A DNA stretch of 64,000 nucleotides from Burkholderiales bacterium (lineage in GTDB: Bacteria; Pseudomonadota; Gammaproteobacteria; Burkholderiales; Burkholderiaceae_C), in assembly GCA_017307865.1 (NCBI GenBank), contig JAFKGE010000032.1:1-64000 (forward strand), read 5' to 3'. The notes under the pieces are model-generated. The model had not been told where the DNA came from and did no database searches. It saw only the letters and a program-made list of their open reading frames with translations. The position numbers and the translations under genes are program-made. The stretch's first letter is position 1; each line of letters starts with the position of its first letter. Shown piece after piece: positions 1 through 8,070 of this stretch.

Positions 1-950
1 TCGATCACGTCCATCTGTTCGAGCTTGAGGCCTGTGAGCTGCAGCACCTTGCGCACGGCGGGTGCGGGGCCGAAGCCCATGATGCGCGGGGCCACGCCGG
101 CAGTCGCCATGCCGAGCACCCGGGCCCTGGGGGTCAGGCCGTATTGTTTGGCGGCTTCTTCATTGGCCAGCAGCAGGGCGCAGGCACCGTCGTTGACGCC
201 GGATGCGTTGCCGGCGGTGACACTGCCGTCGGGGCGCACCACGCCTTTGAGCTTGGCCAGCGCTTCCAGCGTGGTCTTGCGCGGGTGCTCGTCGGTGTCG
301 ACGACGATGGCGTCGCCTTTTTTCTGCGGGATGGTGACGGGGCAGATTTCCTGGGCCAGGTGGCCGGCGGCGATGGCCGCGGCGGCCTTGTGCTGGCTGG
401 CCAGGGCCATACGGTCCTGGGCTTCGCGTTCTACATGGAAGTCCGTGGCAACGTTTTCGGCGGTCTCGGGCATGGAGTCGACGCCGTACTGGGCTTTCAT
501 CAGCTTGTTGACGAAGCGCCAGCCGATGGTGGTGTCGTAGACGGCATTGCTGCGGCTGAAGGCGCTCTCGGCCTTGGGCATGACGAAGGGGGCGCGGCTC
601 ATGCTTTCGACGCCGCCGGCGATCATCAGGCGCGCTTCGCCGGCCTTGATGGCGCGCGCGGCGCTGCCGACGGCGTCGAGACCCGAGCCGCACAGGCGGT
701 TGATGGTGGCGCCGGGCACCTCGGTGGGCAGGCCGGCCAGCAGGGCCGACATGCGCGCGACGTTGCGGTTGTCTTCGCCGGCCTGGTTGGCGTTGCCGTA
801 CAGGACATCCGTCACGGCAGCCCAGTCGACCTTGGGGTTGCGCGCCATCAGGGCCTGGATGGGGATGGCGCCCAGGTCGTCGGTGCGCACGCTGGCCAGG
901 GCGCCACCGTAGCGGCCGAAGGGGGTGCGGATGGCGTCGCAGATGAGGGC
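1..950 (-). CDS. pcaF: Beta-ketoadipyl-CoA thiolase PcaF, truncated by the window edge and missing its normal start
   Basis: The thiolase cleaves 3-oxoadipyl-CoA to succinyl-CoA and acetyl-CoA, the last step of the beta-ketoadipate pathway. About 316 codons are readable without a stop. They begin at ALICDAIRTPFGR, the usual thiolase N-terminus, and carry the nucleophile motif INRLCGSG at about residue 87. The C-terminal quarter, with the second catalytic Cys and the His, lies beyond base 1. No start codon sits where the family begins. The only nearby in-frame ATG is at 1004, inside pcaJ, and would add 18 unrelated residues. The gene follows pcaI-pcaJ in the order usual for this operon. Identity is firm to family; PcaF versus another acetyl-CoA acyltransferase rests on the neighbours. 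Confidence 0.85.
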
Positions 951-1555
951 TGGGGCGGCAGGCCGTCGACCCGGTCGATCAGGCGCAAACCTTGCGGCGT
1001 GCATTCGAAGGTCGCCAGGTCGGTGTAGATGCGCTTGACGCAGCCGATGGCCGTCAGCGGGTAGCTGCACTGGGCGACGATCTTGCTCGCGCCCTGCTTG
1101 GTCAGCAGGTCCATCATGACCCAGGTCTGCTTGGCGCCCACCGCCAGGTCCATGGCACCGCCGACGGCCGGGATGGCGCCGGGCTCGCCGGTGCTCCAGT
1201 TGGCCAAATCGCCCGTGGTGGACACCTGAAAGGCGCCCAGCACGCACACGTCCAGATGGCCGCCGCGCATCATGGCGAAGCTGTCGGCGTGGTGAAAGAA
1301 GGCGCCGCCCGGCAGCAGCGTCACGGGCTGCTTGCCGGCGTTGATGAGGTCGTAGTCCTCGCTGCCCGCGGCCGGCGCCGGGCCCATGCCCAGGATGCCG
1401 TTCTCCGAATGCAGGATGAGCTCGCGCCCGGCCGGAATGTGGTTGGCCACCCCCGTCGGCTGGCCGATGCCGAGGTTGACGTACGAGCCGTCCGGGATGT
1501 CCTGCGCCACGCGCCGGGCGAGTTCGTTTTTACTGCGTTTTTGATAGCTGCCCAC
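848..1555 (-). CDS. pcaJ: 3-oxoadipate CoA-transferase subunit B, with an aberrant C-terminus
   Basis: This is the beta subunit of succinyl-CoA:3-oxoadipate CoA-transferase, which activates 3-oxoadipate before thiolysis. The family SENGILGMGP motif holds the catalytic Glu at residue 51. Homology is good from MGSYQKRSK to LIDRVDGL (about residue 199, near base 960). The last dozen or so family residues are then absent, and the frame runs about 36 codons out of phase through pcaF before stopping at 848. This looks like a small deletion that removed the end of pcaJ and the start of pcaF, either in the organism or in the assembly. It lies 27 nt downstream of pcaI in one operon. Confidence 0.85.
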   Translation of the reverse strand: MGSYQKRSKNELARRVAQDIPDGSYVNLGIGQPTGVANHIPAGRELILHSENGILGMGPAPAAGSEDYDLINAGKQPVTLLPGGAFFHHADSFAMMRGGHLDVCVLGAFQVSTTGDLANWSTGEPGAIPAVGGAMDLAVGAKQTWVMMDLLTKQGASKIVAQCSYPLTAIGCVKRIYTDLATFECTPQGLRLIDRVDGLPPQPSSATPSAPPSAATVAPWPACAPTTWAPSPSRP

Positions 1556-1582
1556 GCTGATTTTCCTTGAGCCGGGGGCCGA

Positions 1583-2299
1583 TCAGGCTGCATTCTTGAA
1601 ACCGCCAGCCTGGGTCGCCACGCGCGCGATCCTGACCACCTTGGTGACGAAGATACCCGGGGTGACGATGGCTTCGGGGTCGAGCTGACCCAGCTCGACG
1701 ATCTCGTGCACCGTGGCCACGGTGAATTTGGCGGCGGTGGCCATCACCGGGCCGAAATTGCGCGCCGCCATGCGGTAGCTCAGATTGCCCCAGCGGTCGC
1801 CGCGTTCGGCCTTGACCAGGGCCACGTCGCCGTGGATCGGGTATTCGAGCACGTGGTCGCGGCCGTCGATGCGGCGCGTTTCCTTGGTGCTGCCGTCGGC
1901 GTTCTTCGCCAGCTCGGTGCCGAAGCCGGTGGGCGTGAAGAAGGCGCCGACGCCGGCACCGGCGGCGCGCAGGCGCTCGGCCAGGTTGCCCTGCGGCACC
2001 AGTTCCAGCTCGATCTTGCCGCTGCGGTACAGGGCGTCGAACACGTGGCTGTCGGCCTGGCGCGGAAAGCTGCAGATGATCTTGCGCACGCGCCCGGCCG
2101 CCAGCAGCGCCGCCAGGCCGGTGTCGCCGTTGCCGGCGTTGTTGTTGACGACGGTCAGATTCTTGGCGCCCTGCGCGATGAGGCCGTCGATCAGTTCACC
2201 CGGAATGCCGGCGGTGCCGAAGCCGCCGATGAGCACCGTGGCGCCGTCTTGCACGCCGGACAGCGCGTCGGCCACCGAGGCGGCGATCTTGTCGATCAT
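1583..2299 (-). CDS. pcaI: 3-oxoadipate CoA-transferase subunit A
   Basis: This 238-residue alpha subunit pairs with PcaJ to move CoA from succinyl-CoA to 3-oxoadipate. It has the GGFGTAGIP glycine loop at residues 25-33 and the usual class I CoA-transferase length. The frame stays open upstream of 2299, but the ATG at 2299 is preceded by a good AGGAGA ribosome-binding site and matches the family start (MIDKIAASV). It is the first gene of the minus-strand pcaIJF operon and is divergent from an IclR regulator. The 169-nt gap between them holds palindromic operator-like sequence. The assignment is strong; acetoacetate CoA-transferase is the only close alternative and fits the neighbours less well. 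Confidence 0.9.
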   Translation of the reverse strand: MIDKIAASVADALSGVQDGATVLIGGFGTAGIPGELIDGLIAQGAKNLTVVNNNAGNGDTGLAALLAAGRVRKIICSFPRQADSHVFDALYRSGKIELELVPQGNLAERLRAAGAGVGAFFTPTGFGTELAKNADGSTKETRRIDGRDHVLEYPIHGDVALVKAERGDRWGNLSYRMAARNFGPVMATAAKFTVATVHEIVELGQLDPEAIVTPGIFVTKVVRIARVATQAGGFKNAA

Positions 2300-2394
2300 G
2301 GAAAAGCTCTCCTGTGGGCGGCGGCCGCGCCGCCATGAACATCGGAACCGACTCGGCCAGCGAGCCGCCCGGTGGCGAATCTCTCGACGCGCCA

Positions 2395-2440
2395 AATGTT
2401 CGATTAGTGAACATTTGTTCGTATAATGAATTGAATTATA
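2395..2440. promoter_or_regulatory. Divergent promoter/operator between pcaI and the IclR regulator
   Basis: A perfect inverted repeat AATGTTC-N7-GAACATT spans 2395-2415. A second near-palindrome, TTCGTATAATGAA, follows at 2419-2431 and contains a TATAAT -10 hexamer (2422-2427) for the plus-strand regulator gene. Another TATAAT reads on the minus strand at 2435-2440. The AT-rich patch is conspicuous in this GC-rich region. By analogy with PcaR/PcaU sites, it is a likely IclR operator controlling both directions. Binding is inferred. Confidence 0.6.
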
Positions 2441-2468
2441 GGCGCCCAACGCCCAAAGGCCAAGCCCC

Positions 2469-3287
2469 ATGCGCGACACCCCGCCCCCGATCGCTGCCCT
2501 GACCATCGACCACGCGCCCGCCCCGCGCCCCGGCGACAGCTATGTGCAGTCCTTCGCGCGCGGGCTGGAGGTGATCCGCTCCTTCAGCGCTGCGGCGCCG
2601 CAGCAGACGCTGTCCGAGGTCGCCGCCCGCACCGGCCTGACGCGCGCCGGCGCACGGCGCATCCTGCTCACACTGCAGACGCTGGGCTACGTGCAGAGCG
2701 ACGGCAAGCAGTTCCGCCTGACGCCGCGCATCCTGGACCTGGGCTTCGCCTACCTGTCGTCGATGCCGATGTGGAACCTGGCCGAATCGGCCATGGAGCA
2801 GTTGGCCGAACAGGTGCAGGAATCCTGCTCGGCCGCGGTGCTGGACGGCGCCGACATCGTCTACGTGCTGCGCGTGTCCACGCACAAGATCATGAGCATC
2901 GGCCTGGGCACCGGCTCGCGCCTGCCGGCGTACTGCACCTCGATGGGCCGGGTGCTGCTGGCCGGCCTGCCCGAGGACGAAGCGCGCGCGCTGCTCGACG
3001 CCCATCCGCGCCCCACCCACACGCGCCACACCCTCACCGACGTCGATGCGCTGATGGCGCGCGTGCAGAAGGCGCGCAGCCAGGGCTGGGCACTGGTCGA
3101 CCAAGAACTGGAGGAAGGGCTGATCTCCGTCGCCGTGCCCATCACCGATCGCCAGGGGCGTGTGATCGCGGCCTTGAACGTTTCCGGCCAGGCCAACCGC
3201 ACCAGCGCGCGCGTGATGCAGGCCGAGTTCCTGCCGCCCCTGCTGCTGGCCGCGCGCCAAATTTCTGCGCTGCTGGCGGGGCGCTGA
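2469..3287 (+). CDS. IclR-family regulator of the pca genes (PcaR/PcaU-like)
   Basis: This 272-residue transcription factor has an N-terminal winged helix (about residues 25-90, with TLSEVAARTGLTRAGARRIL as the helix-turn-helix) and a C-terminal IclR effector domain (about 100-265). The phrase SYVQSFARGLEVIRSF and the overall layout match the PcaR/PcaU/PobR branch, which senses aromatic-catabolism intermediates such as beta-ketoadipate. It is divergent from pcaIJF across a palindromic intergenic region, the usual arrangement for this regulator. Start at 2469 gives a typical length. The specific effector cannot be read from the sequence. Confidence 0.85.
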   Translation: MRDTPPPIAALTIDHAPAPRPGDSYVQSFARGLEVIRSFSAAAPQQTLSEVAARTGLTRAGARRILLTLQTLGYVQSDGKQFRLTPRILDLGFAYLSSMPMWNLAESAMEQLAEQVQESCSAAVLDGADIVYVLRVSTHKIMSIGLGTGSRLPAYCTSMGRVLLAGLPEDEARALLDAHPRPTHTRHTLTDVDALMARVQKARSQGWALVDQELEEGLISVAVPITDRQGRVIAALNVSGQANRTSARVMQAEFLPPLLLAARQISALLAGR

Positions 3288-3448
3288 ACTGGGTGGCCGC
3301 TCGACAGGCACCGGAAGGCTCGTCTGCGGCGCAGCGGATGGTTCACCTGAGTGCGTCGAACCCGATGCGGCCTTGCCTGCCGCACCGTGCTCATGGGCGG
3401 CTCTCGGGGCGACCGGGCAATGGCCGGCCGGGTGATACCCTTGCTCCC

Positions 3449-3883
3449 ATGTTCGCCCCTTCACAAGAGCAAGTCCGCCGCTTTTTCTGTACCGCGTGGG
3501 CCAAACAGCAGGCGGGCCAGCCGATGGAAGCCATCGAGCAGCTGGCCGCCGGCTGGATCGCCGAGCACCCGGAGTGGCACGCCGACTTCAGCGACGCCGA
3601 GGCCGCCGTGGCGCGCGACTATGGTGACGGCGCGGTGGGTGGCAACCCGTTTTTGCACCTGTCGATGCACCTGTCGATCAGCGAGCAGTGCAGCATCGAC
3701 CAGCCGCGCGGCATCCGCCAGGCGGTGGAGCTGCTGGCGCACCGCCGCGGCGACCTGCATGCCGCCCACCACGAGGTGATGGAATGCCTGGGCCAGATGC
3801 TGGCCGACGCCCAGACCAGCGGCCGTCCACCCGACGGCGAGGCCTACGTGGCCGCGGTGCAGCGCCGCGCCACGCGCGATTGA
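3449..3883 (+). CDS. DUF1841 family protein
   Basis: This is a 144-residue protein of unknown function, conserved in beta- and gammaproteobacteria. It begins MFAPSQEQVRRFF and contains the family core NPFLHLSMHLSISEQ followed by HHEVMECLG. The frame is open far upstream, but the family start and length agree with the ATG at 3449. It is probably cytoplasmic: no signal peptide or membrane segment is visible. The 161 nt between the IclR gene and this one shows nothing recognisable. A dispersed repeat follows the gene. Confidence 0.75.
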   Translation: MFAPSQEQVRRFFCTAWAKQQAGQPMEAIEQLAAGWIAEHPEWHADFSDAEAAVARDYGDGAVGGNPFLHLSMHLSISEQCSIDQPRGIRQAVELLAHRRGDLHAAHHEVMECLGQMLADAQTSGRPPDGEAYVAAVQRRATRD

Positions 3884-3902
3884 AGCGTGCGATTTACACT
3901 CT

Positions 3903-3950
3903 ATTTTTGATAGCTGCTCGCGCTTGTCAGACGGGCGCCAGAGGCCAAAA
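3903..3950 (+). repeat. Dispersed GATAGCTG repeat, copy 1
   Basis: It has the pattern TTTTGATAGCTG, then GCGCTTG, a short spacer, and GGGCGCCAGAGGCC. It lies between the DUF1841 gene and the convergent CocE hydrolase gene. At least eleven related copies occur in the window. Confidence 0.75.
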
Positions 3951-3971
3951 ACACATCAAACTTCAGGGCGC

Positions 3972-5693
3972 TCAGGCGCGCGGCTTGGTGAACGGCAGCA
4001 CCAGGCGCGATGGGTGGAGCGCATCGCGGTAGATCTTGTGCGTCACCGGCCGGCCCACCGGCAGGTGGTAGGCGTCGGGCGGCAGCAAGGCGTTGTGTTC
4101 ATCGGCCATCGGCTCGTTGCACATCAGCTCGACCACCAGCTTGTGGCCCGGCAGAAAGGTTGCCGCGAACGGATACAGGCGCAGCACGTACTCCTCGATC
4201 TGGCCGGGTTCGACCGGCACGGCGCGGGTGTGCGGGTGGTGCGGGTTGCCCTCGGTGCTGCGCTGCTCGTCCAGCTCGCGGTGCGAGGCCTTGAGCAAGC
4301 CCGTGGTGATCAGCTGGCGCTTGCCGGCCGGCGCCTCGTCCCAGAGCCGGAGGATGAAGTTGGTGTCGGGCTGGTCGATCTCGGCGAACAGGTGGGCGGC
4401 GCCGGTGCCGATCATTTCGGTCGGCTCCTCGAACGGCGCGGTCGTCCAGCTGATCTTCTCGACCTGGTCGGTGACCGTGAGCGGCGCCTGGTAGAAGCCG
4501 TCCGGCGCGGCGTGCTCCGGCCCCATGAGTTCCGGCTCCGGCGACAGCTTGCGCCGCGGCCTGAGGTACAGCGGCCGGTACTCGATGTCCCTGGGCGGCC
4601 ACTGTCCGCCTGTCGCCACCTCGCGCGTGCCTTCGACGAAGACCTGCACCGCCGGCTCGTCCATGATGCCGTTGTCGATGCCCTTGAGCCAGTGCTCGTA
4701 CCAGCGGAACATCTTGTCGTGCTCCTCGATCCAGGGGCGCGACTGCATGGGCGGGTAAGCGCCGATGTCGAGCTTCTTGGGCCCCTTGAGCACGTTGAAC
4801 AGGTCGATGTGGCCATCGACCGTCCAGCCCCGGCCCTGGTCGATCTGGAGGTAGACGGGGATGTCGATGTTGGCCGCCAGCGTGATCGGATTGCGTTCCT
4901 TGTACCAGGGGCCGTCCAGCTCGTTCATCACGATGTCGAACCAGAACTCGCGGTTCTTCGGGTACTTGAGCACGTGCACCAGGTTCGGCCACGCCGCCAC
5001 ATCCGGGTCTTGCAGCCGCGCTTCGACGAGCTGCTTCAGTTCCTCGGGGGCATGCACCTCCTGCATGCGCGAGCGGATGTTGGTGTGCGCGATGCCGGAA
5101 TCACCGCCGCGCCCTTCGCGGGCGGCACGCGGCATGAACCACATGACGCCGCCGTGGTAGGTGGTCTCGTAGAAGTCGAAATGGCCGCCGCTGACGAAGA
5201 TGGCCTTCAGGTGCGGCGGCCGCTCGGCCGCCGCCAGCACTTGCATGGAGCCGAAATAGGAGATGCCGATCATGCCGACGTTGCCGTCGCACCAGGGCTG
5301 CGCCGCGACCCATTCGATCAGGTCGTACAGGTCCTGCCCCTGCGACACGCCGCCGAAGTTGTAGTTGCCGATCATGACGCCGCCGGAGTCGCCGGTGCCG
5401 CGCACATCGCCGATCACGTGCACGTAGCCCTCGCGCACCACGCGCGCGATGTCGCCGGCCTCGATGCAGCCGTCCCACATCGGGCTGGGCCGGCGCTGCG
5501 GCGGCATGGTGAGCGCCAGCGCCTGCAATTCCTTGCCGTAGGCGCTCATGGCGATCAGCGCCGGGCGCGGCCGGTTCTCCTCGCCCTGATACGCGTCCAC
5601 CGCCAGTTCGACGCCGTCGCGCATCGGCACCCGGAGGTCCTTGAGAATCTCGATGCGCTCGCCGCCGGCGCTCCACGTTTGCTGTCTGCTCAT
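3972..5693 (-). CDS. CocE/NonD family alpha/beta hydrolase (peptidase S15 type)
   Basis: This 573-residue protein is of the X-Pro dipeptidyl-peptidase/cocaine-esterase family, which hydrolyses esters or acyl-proline bonds. The alpha/beta-hydrolase part has the oxyanion-side motif IGDVRGTGDSGG (residues 94-105) and the nucleophile motif GISYFGS with Ser145. The C-terminal half is the beta-sandwich typical of CocE. Three ATGs lie in tandem at 5699, 5696 and 5693. An AAGGA motif is correctly spaced only for 5693, so that start is chosen. No signal peptide is seen. It sits 20 nt downstream of a Bug receptor gene on the same strand, which suggests hydrolysis linked to uptake of a carboxylate. The substrate is unknown. 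Confidence 0.8.
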   Translation of the reverse strand: MSRQQTWSAGGERIEILKDLRVPMRDGVELAVDAYQGEENRPRPALIAMSAYGKELQALALTMPPQRRPSPMWDGCIEAGDIARVVREGYVHVIGDVRGTGDSGGVMIGNYNFGGVSQGQDLYDLIEWVAAQPWCDGNVGMIGISYFGSMQVLAAAERPPHLKAIFVSGGHFDFYETTYHGGVMWFMPRAAREGRGGDSGIAHTNIRSRMQEVHAPEELKQLVEARLQDPDVAAWPNLVHVLKYPKNREFWFDIVMNELDGPWYKERNPITLAANIDIPVYLQIDQGRGWTVDGHIDLFNVLKGPKKLDIGAYPPMQSRPWIEEHDKMFRWYEHWLKGIDNGIMDEPAVQVFVEGTREVATGGQWPPRDIEYRPLYLRPRRKLSPEPELMGPEHAAPDGFYQAPLTVTDQVEKISWTTAPFEEPTEMIGTGAAHLFAEIDQPDTNFILRLWDEAPAGKRQLITTGLLKASHRELDEQRSTEGNPHHPHTRAVPVEPGQIEEYVLRLYPFAATFLPGHKLVVELMCNEPMADEHNALLPPDAYHLPVGRPVTHKIYRDALHPSRLVLPFTKPRA

Positions 5694-5713
5694 CATCATC
5701 CTTGGTCTGCCCG

Positions 5714-6712
5714 TCAGTCGAGCGTGATGCCGATCTTGCGGACCACGTCGCCCATGCGCACGTATTCCTTCTTCACGAAGTCGGCGAATTCCTGGCGCGA
5801 CATCGGGGTCAGCGTGTAGCCACGCTCCTTCATGGTCTGCACGAACTCGGGTTGCGCGAGCGCCTTGTTCACCGCGTCGTGCAGCTTGTCCAGGCGCGCG
5901 GCAGGCGTGCCCTTGGGCGCGAACACCCCGTCCCACGAGAAAATCTCGTAGCCCGGCACCGTCGCCGCGATGGTCGGCGTGCCCGGCAGCGCCGCCAGGG
6001 GCTGCCTGGTCGACACCGCGATGGCCCGCAACTTGCCGCCATTGAGCTGCGGCGCCAGCGGCGGCATGACGTCGATCATGAACGACACCCGACCGGCCAT
6101 CATGTCGATGTAGGCCGCCGACGAACTCTTGTACGGCACATGGCTGAACTGGGCACCGGTCATCTGCTGCAGCAGCGCACAGGCCAGGTGGGAGACGGTG
6201 CCGTTGCCGCCCGAAGCACAGGTCACTTCGCCGGGCTTTTGCTTGGCGCGCGCGATGATGTCGCCCACGCTGTGGAACGGCGAGTCCTTGGCGACCGCCA
6301 GCGCCAGCGCGGTGGTGCCCATCAGCGCCACCGGTTCGAAGTCGTTGATCGAGTAGCCCGGCTTCTTGTAGAGGGCGTGGTTGGTGCCCATCGTGCCCAT
6401 GGTGCCGAACACGATGGTGTTGCCATCAGCCGGCGCCTTGGCCGCCCAGGCGGTGCCGATGTTGCCGCCCGCGCCGGCCCGGTTCTCGACGATGAAGGTC
6501 GTGCCCAGCACCTTGCTGAACTCGTTGGCGAACAGGCGGGTCAGGGTGTCGCCGCCGCCGCCGGGCGAGAACGGCGCCACGAAAGTGATGGGCCCCTTGG
6601 GCCAGTCGGCCGGCTGCGCGAGCGCGACGGGAAGCGCCGCCACAGCGGCGACGGCGACAGCCGCTTGGCCGACACGGCGGGTGAAAGATGCAAGGCGTTG
6701 CCGAATGAACAC
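5714..6712 (-). CDS. Bug/TctC-family periplasmic solute-binding receptor
   Basis: This 332-residue extracytoplasmic receptor belongs to the tripartite tricarboxylate transporter class, greatly expanded in betaproteobacteria. It has an N-terminal signal peptide (hydrophobic stretch around residues 15-30 ending ALAQ). The family motifs ITFVAPFSPGGGGDTL, VENRAGAGGNIG and HVPYKSS, and a C-terminal FVKKEYVRMGDVVRKIGI, are all present. Such receptors bind small organic acids with high affinity. No TctA or TctB membrane subunit is nearby, as is common for Bug proteins. It is upstream of, and probably cotranscribed with, the CocE hydrolase, and divergent from a LysR regulator. The ligand is unknown. 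Confidence 0.88.
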   Translation of the reverse strand: MFIRQRLASFTRRVGQAAVAVAAVAALPVALAQPADWPKGPITFVAPFSPGGGGDTLTRLFANEFSKVLGTTFIVENRAGAGGNIGTAWAAKAPADGNTIVFGTMGTMGTNHALYKKPGYSINDFEPVALMGTTALALAVAKDSPFHSVGDIIARAKQKPGEVTCASGGNGTVSHLACALLQQMTGAQFSHVPYKSSSAAYIDMMAGRVSFMIDVMPPLAPQLNGGKLRAIAVSTRQPLAALPGTPTIAATVPGYEIFSWDGVFAPKGTPAARLDKLHDAVNKALAQPEFVQTMKERGYTLTPMSRQEFADFVKKEYVRMGDVVRKIGITLD

Positions 6713-6904
6713 GGTTTGTCTCCTGCGGATGGATGACGGATGGAACGGCCGCCCGGCACGGGAGGCGACCGCAAGAAAGAACCCCGATGCGCCTGTACGC
6801 CCAAGATGGGCATCGAACGCAAGGATGGAAGTCCATCGTAGAGATCACGGATTCATGTGTCCAATTGATAATCATCATCCGTAAAATGAACTGATTTCAT
6901 ACTG
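6713..6904. promoter_or_regulatory. Divergent intergenic region between the Bug receptor gene and the LysR gene
   Basis: This 192-nt region is AT-rich next to the LysR gene. It contains ATGAA-N5-TTCAT (6886-6900), a palindrome of the T-N11-A size that LysR proteins favour, and TTGATAATCATCATC just upstream. It is the expected place for autoregulation and receptor-operon control. Function is inferred from position. Confidence 0.45.
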
Positions 6905-7885
6905 ATGGCGCTCGCACCGGCATCGACGCGCCCTCGTCCGATGAACCTCGACAACTTCGACCTCAACCTGATCCGCGTCTTCCTGGCGATTGCCAAGCAT
7001 CGCAACGTCACCGAGGCCAGTCGGGAATTGCACCTGACACAATCCAGCGTCAGCCACGCGCTGGCGCGCTTGCGCAGCCTCTGCAACGACCCCTTGTTCG
7101 TGCGCTCCAGCGGCGCGATGGCGCCCACCGTCGCGGCCCAGGCCATGATCGAGCCGCTGGAGCAGGCGCTGAAGTCGGTCCGTCAAAGCCTGGGCCATGC
7201 CACGCCGTTCGACCCGCGCACGAGCGAGCGCCGCTTCAATCTGCTGTTGACCGACGTCGGCCAGACCGCCTACTTACCGGCGCTGCTGGCGTACCTTGGC
7301 GAACACGCGCCGTCCATCGGCATCGACGTGCTGCATCTGCCGATGGACGGCTACCCCAAGGCCTTCGCCGATGGCGTGGCGGACCTCGCGGTCGGCTACA
7401 TGCCCACGCTGTACGGCGGCTTTCACCACCAGGTCCTGTTCACGACACCGCAGGTCTGCATGCTGCGCGCTGACCACCCCGACATCCGGCAAAGCATCTC
7501 GCTCGAACAGTACCTGGCTGCCACGCATGTGGTCGTCGAACCGCCGGGGCGCGGTCCGGGCGTGGTGGAAAAAGCCCTGGGCAAGGCCAGACTGCAGCGC
7601 AAGATTGCCGTCCGCCTGCCCAACATCTCGGCCGGGCCACTGATCGTGCGCCGGACCCGTCACATCATGACCGTGCCGGCCCAGATCGACGTATTCCAGG
7701 GCGGTCTGACGGGTATCGTGTTTCTCCCGCTGCCATTCGACGTTGAGGTCATGGACATCGGCATGCTCTGGCACGAGCGAACCCACAACGATCCGGCCAA
7801 CCGCTGGCTGCGCGATGCCATGGTCGAGATTTTTTCGGATGCCGGCGCCGACTCAGCAGCCACCGAAGCCGGTCACAATCCCTGA
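6905..7885 (+). CDS. LysR-family transcriptional regulator
   Basis: This 326-residue regulator has a LysR winged helix at about residues 13-75 (NLDNFDLNLIRVFLAIAKHRNVTEASREL, then TQSSVSHALARLR). A PBP2-type effector domain of the NahR/NodD/DntR branch follows (LLLTDVGQTAYLPALLAYL). The ATG at 6905 or an internal ATG at 6941 could be the start. Neither has a clear ribosome-binding site, and the family usually begins near the second. It is divergent from the Bug receptor and CocE hydrolase genes, so it probably controls them in response to their substrate. Confidence 0.85.
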   Translation: MALAPASTRPRPMNLDNFDLNLIRVFLAIAKHRNVTEASRELHLTQSSVSHALARLRSLCNDPLFVRSSGAMAPTVAAQAMIEPLEQALKSVRQSLGHATPFDPRTSERRFNLLLTDVGQTAYLPALLAYLGEHAPSIGIDVLHLPMDGYPKAFADGVADLAVGYMPTLYGGFHHQVLFTTPQVCMLRADHPDIRQSISLEQYLAATHVVVEPPGRGPGVVEKALGKARLQRKIAVRLPNISAGPLIVRRTRHIMTVPAQIDVFQGGLTGIVFLPLPFDVEVMDIGMLWHERTHNDPANRWLRDAMVEIFSDAGADSAATEAGHNP

Positions 7886-7950
7886 AGCTCTCGCCCTCGC
7901 CTGATCTGGACTGCGTGCGCCGGCGCGCCACGCGAGACTGAATAAGCTAT

Positions 7951-8015
7951 TTTATTGATAGCTGTTCGTGATTGATCGACGGGGGCTACAAGCCCGTTTG
8001 GCTTGCAATTGAAGC
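7951..8015 (+). repeat. Dispersed GATAGCTG repeat, copy 2
   Basis: A TTGATAGCTGTTCG block is followed by GATTGATCGACGGGGGC and TTTGGCTTGCAATTGAA. It lies between the LysR gene and the terminator of the convergent cytochrome gene. Confidence 0.7.
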
Positions 8016-8020
8016 ACCCC

Positions 8021-8047
8021 AACAAAAAACCCGCCAGCGGCGGGTTT
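8021..8047 (-). terminator. Intrinsic terminator of the cytochrome c4 gene
   Basis: A 9-bp stem AAACCCGCC / GGCGGGTTT (8027-8035 and 8039-8047) with an AGC loop is followed, reading on the minus strand, by a run of T residues. It sits 24 nt past the stop of the cytochrome gene. Confidence 0.8.
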
Positions 8048-8070
8048 CTTGTTGGTTGAGCGCGTCACCC

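Noticed and set aside
1536-1560. TTTTTGATAGCTGCC at the start of pcaJ as another dispersed repeat copy.
   Set aside because: Only about 15 bases match, and they encode the conserved family start SYQKRSK, so the match is explained by protein conservation.
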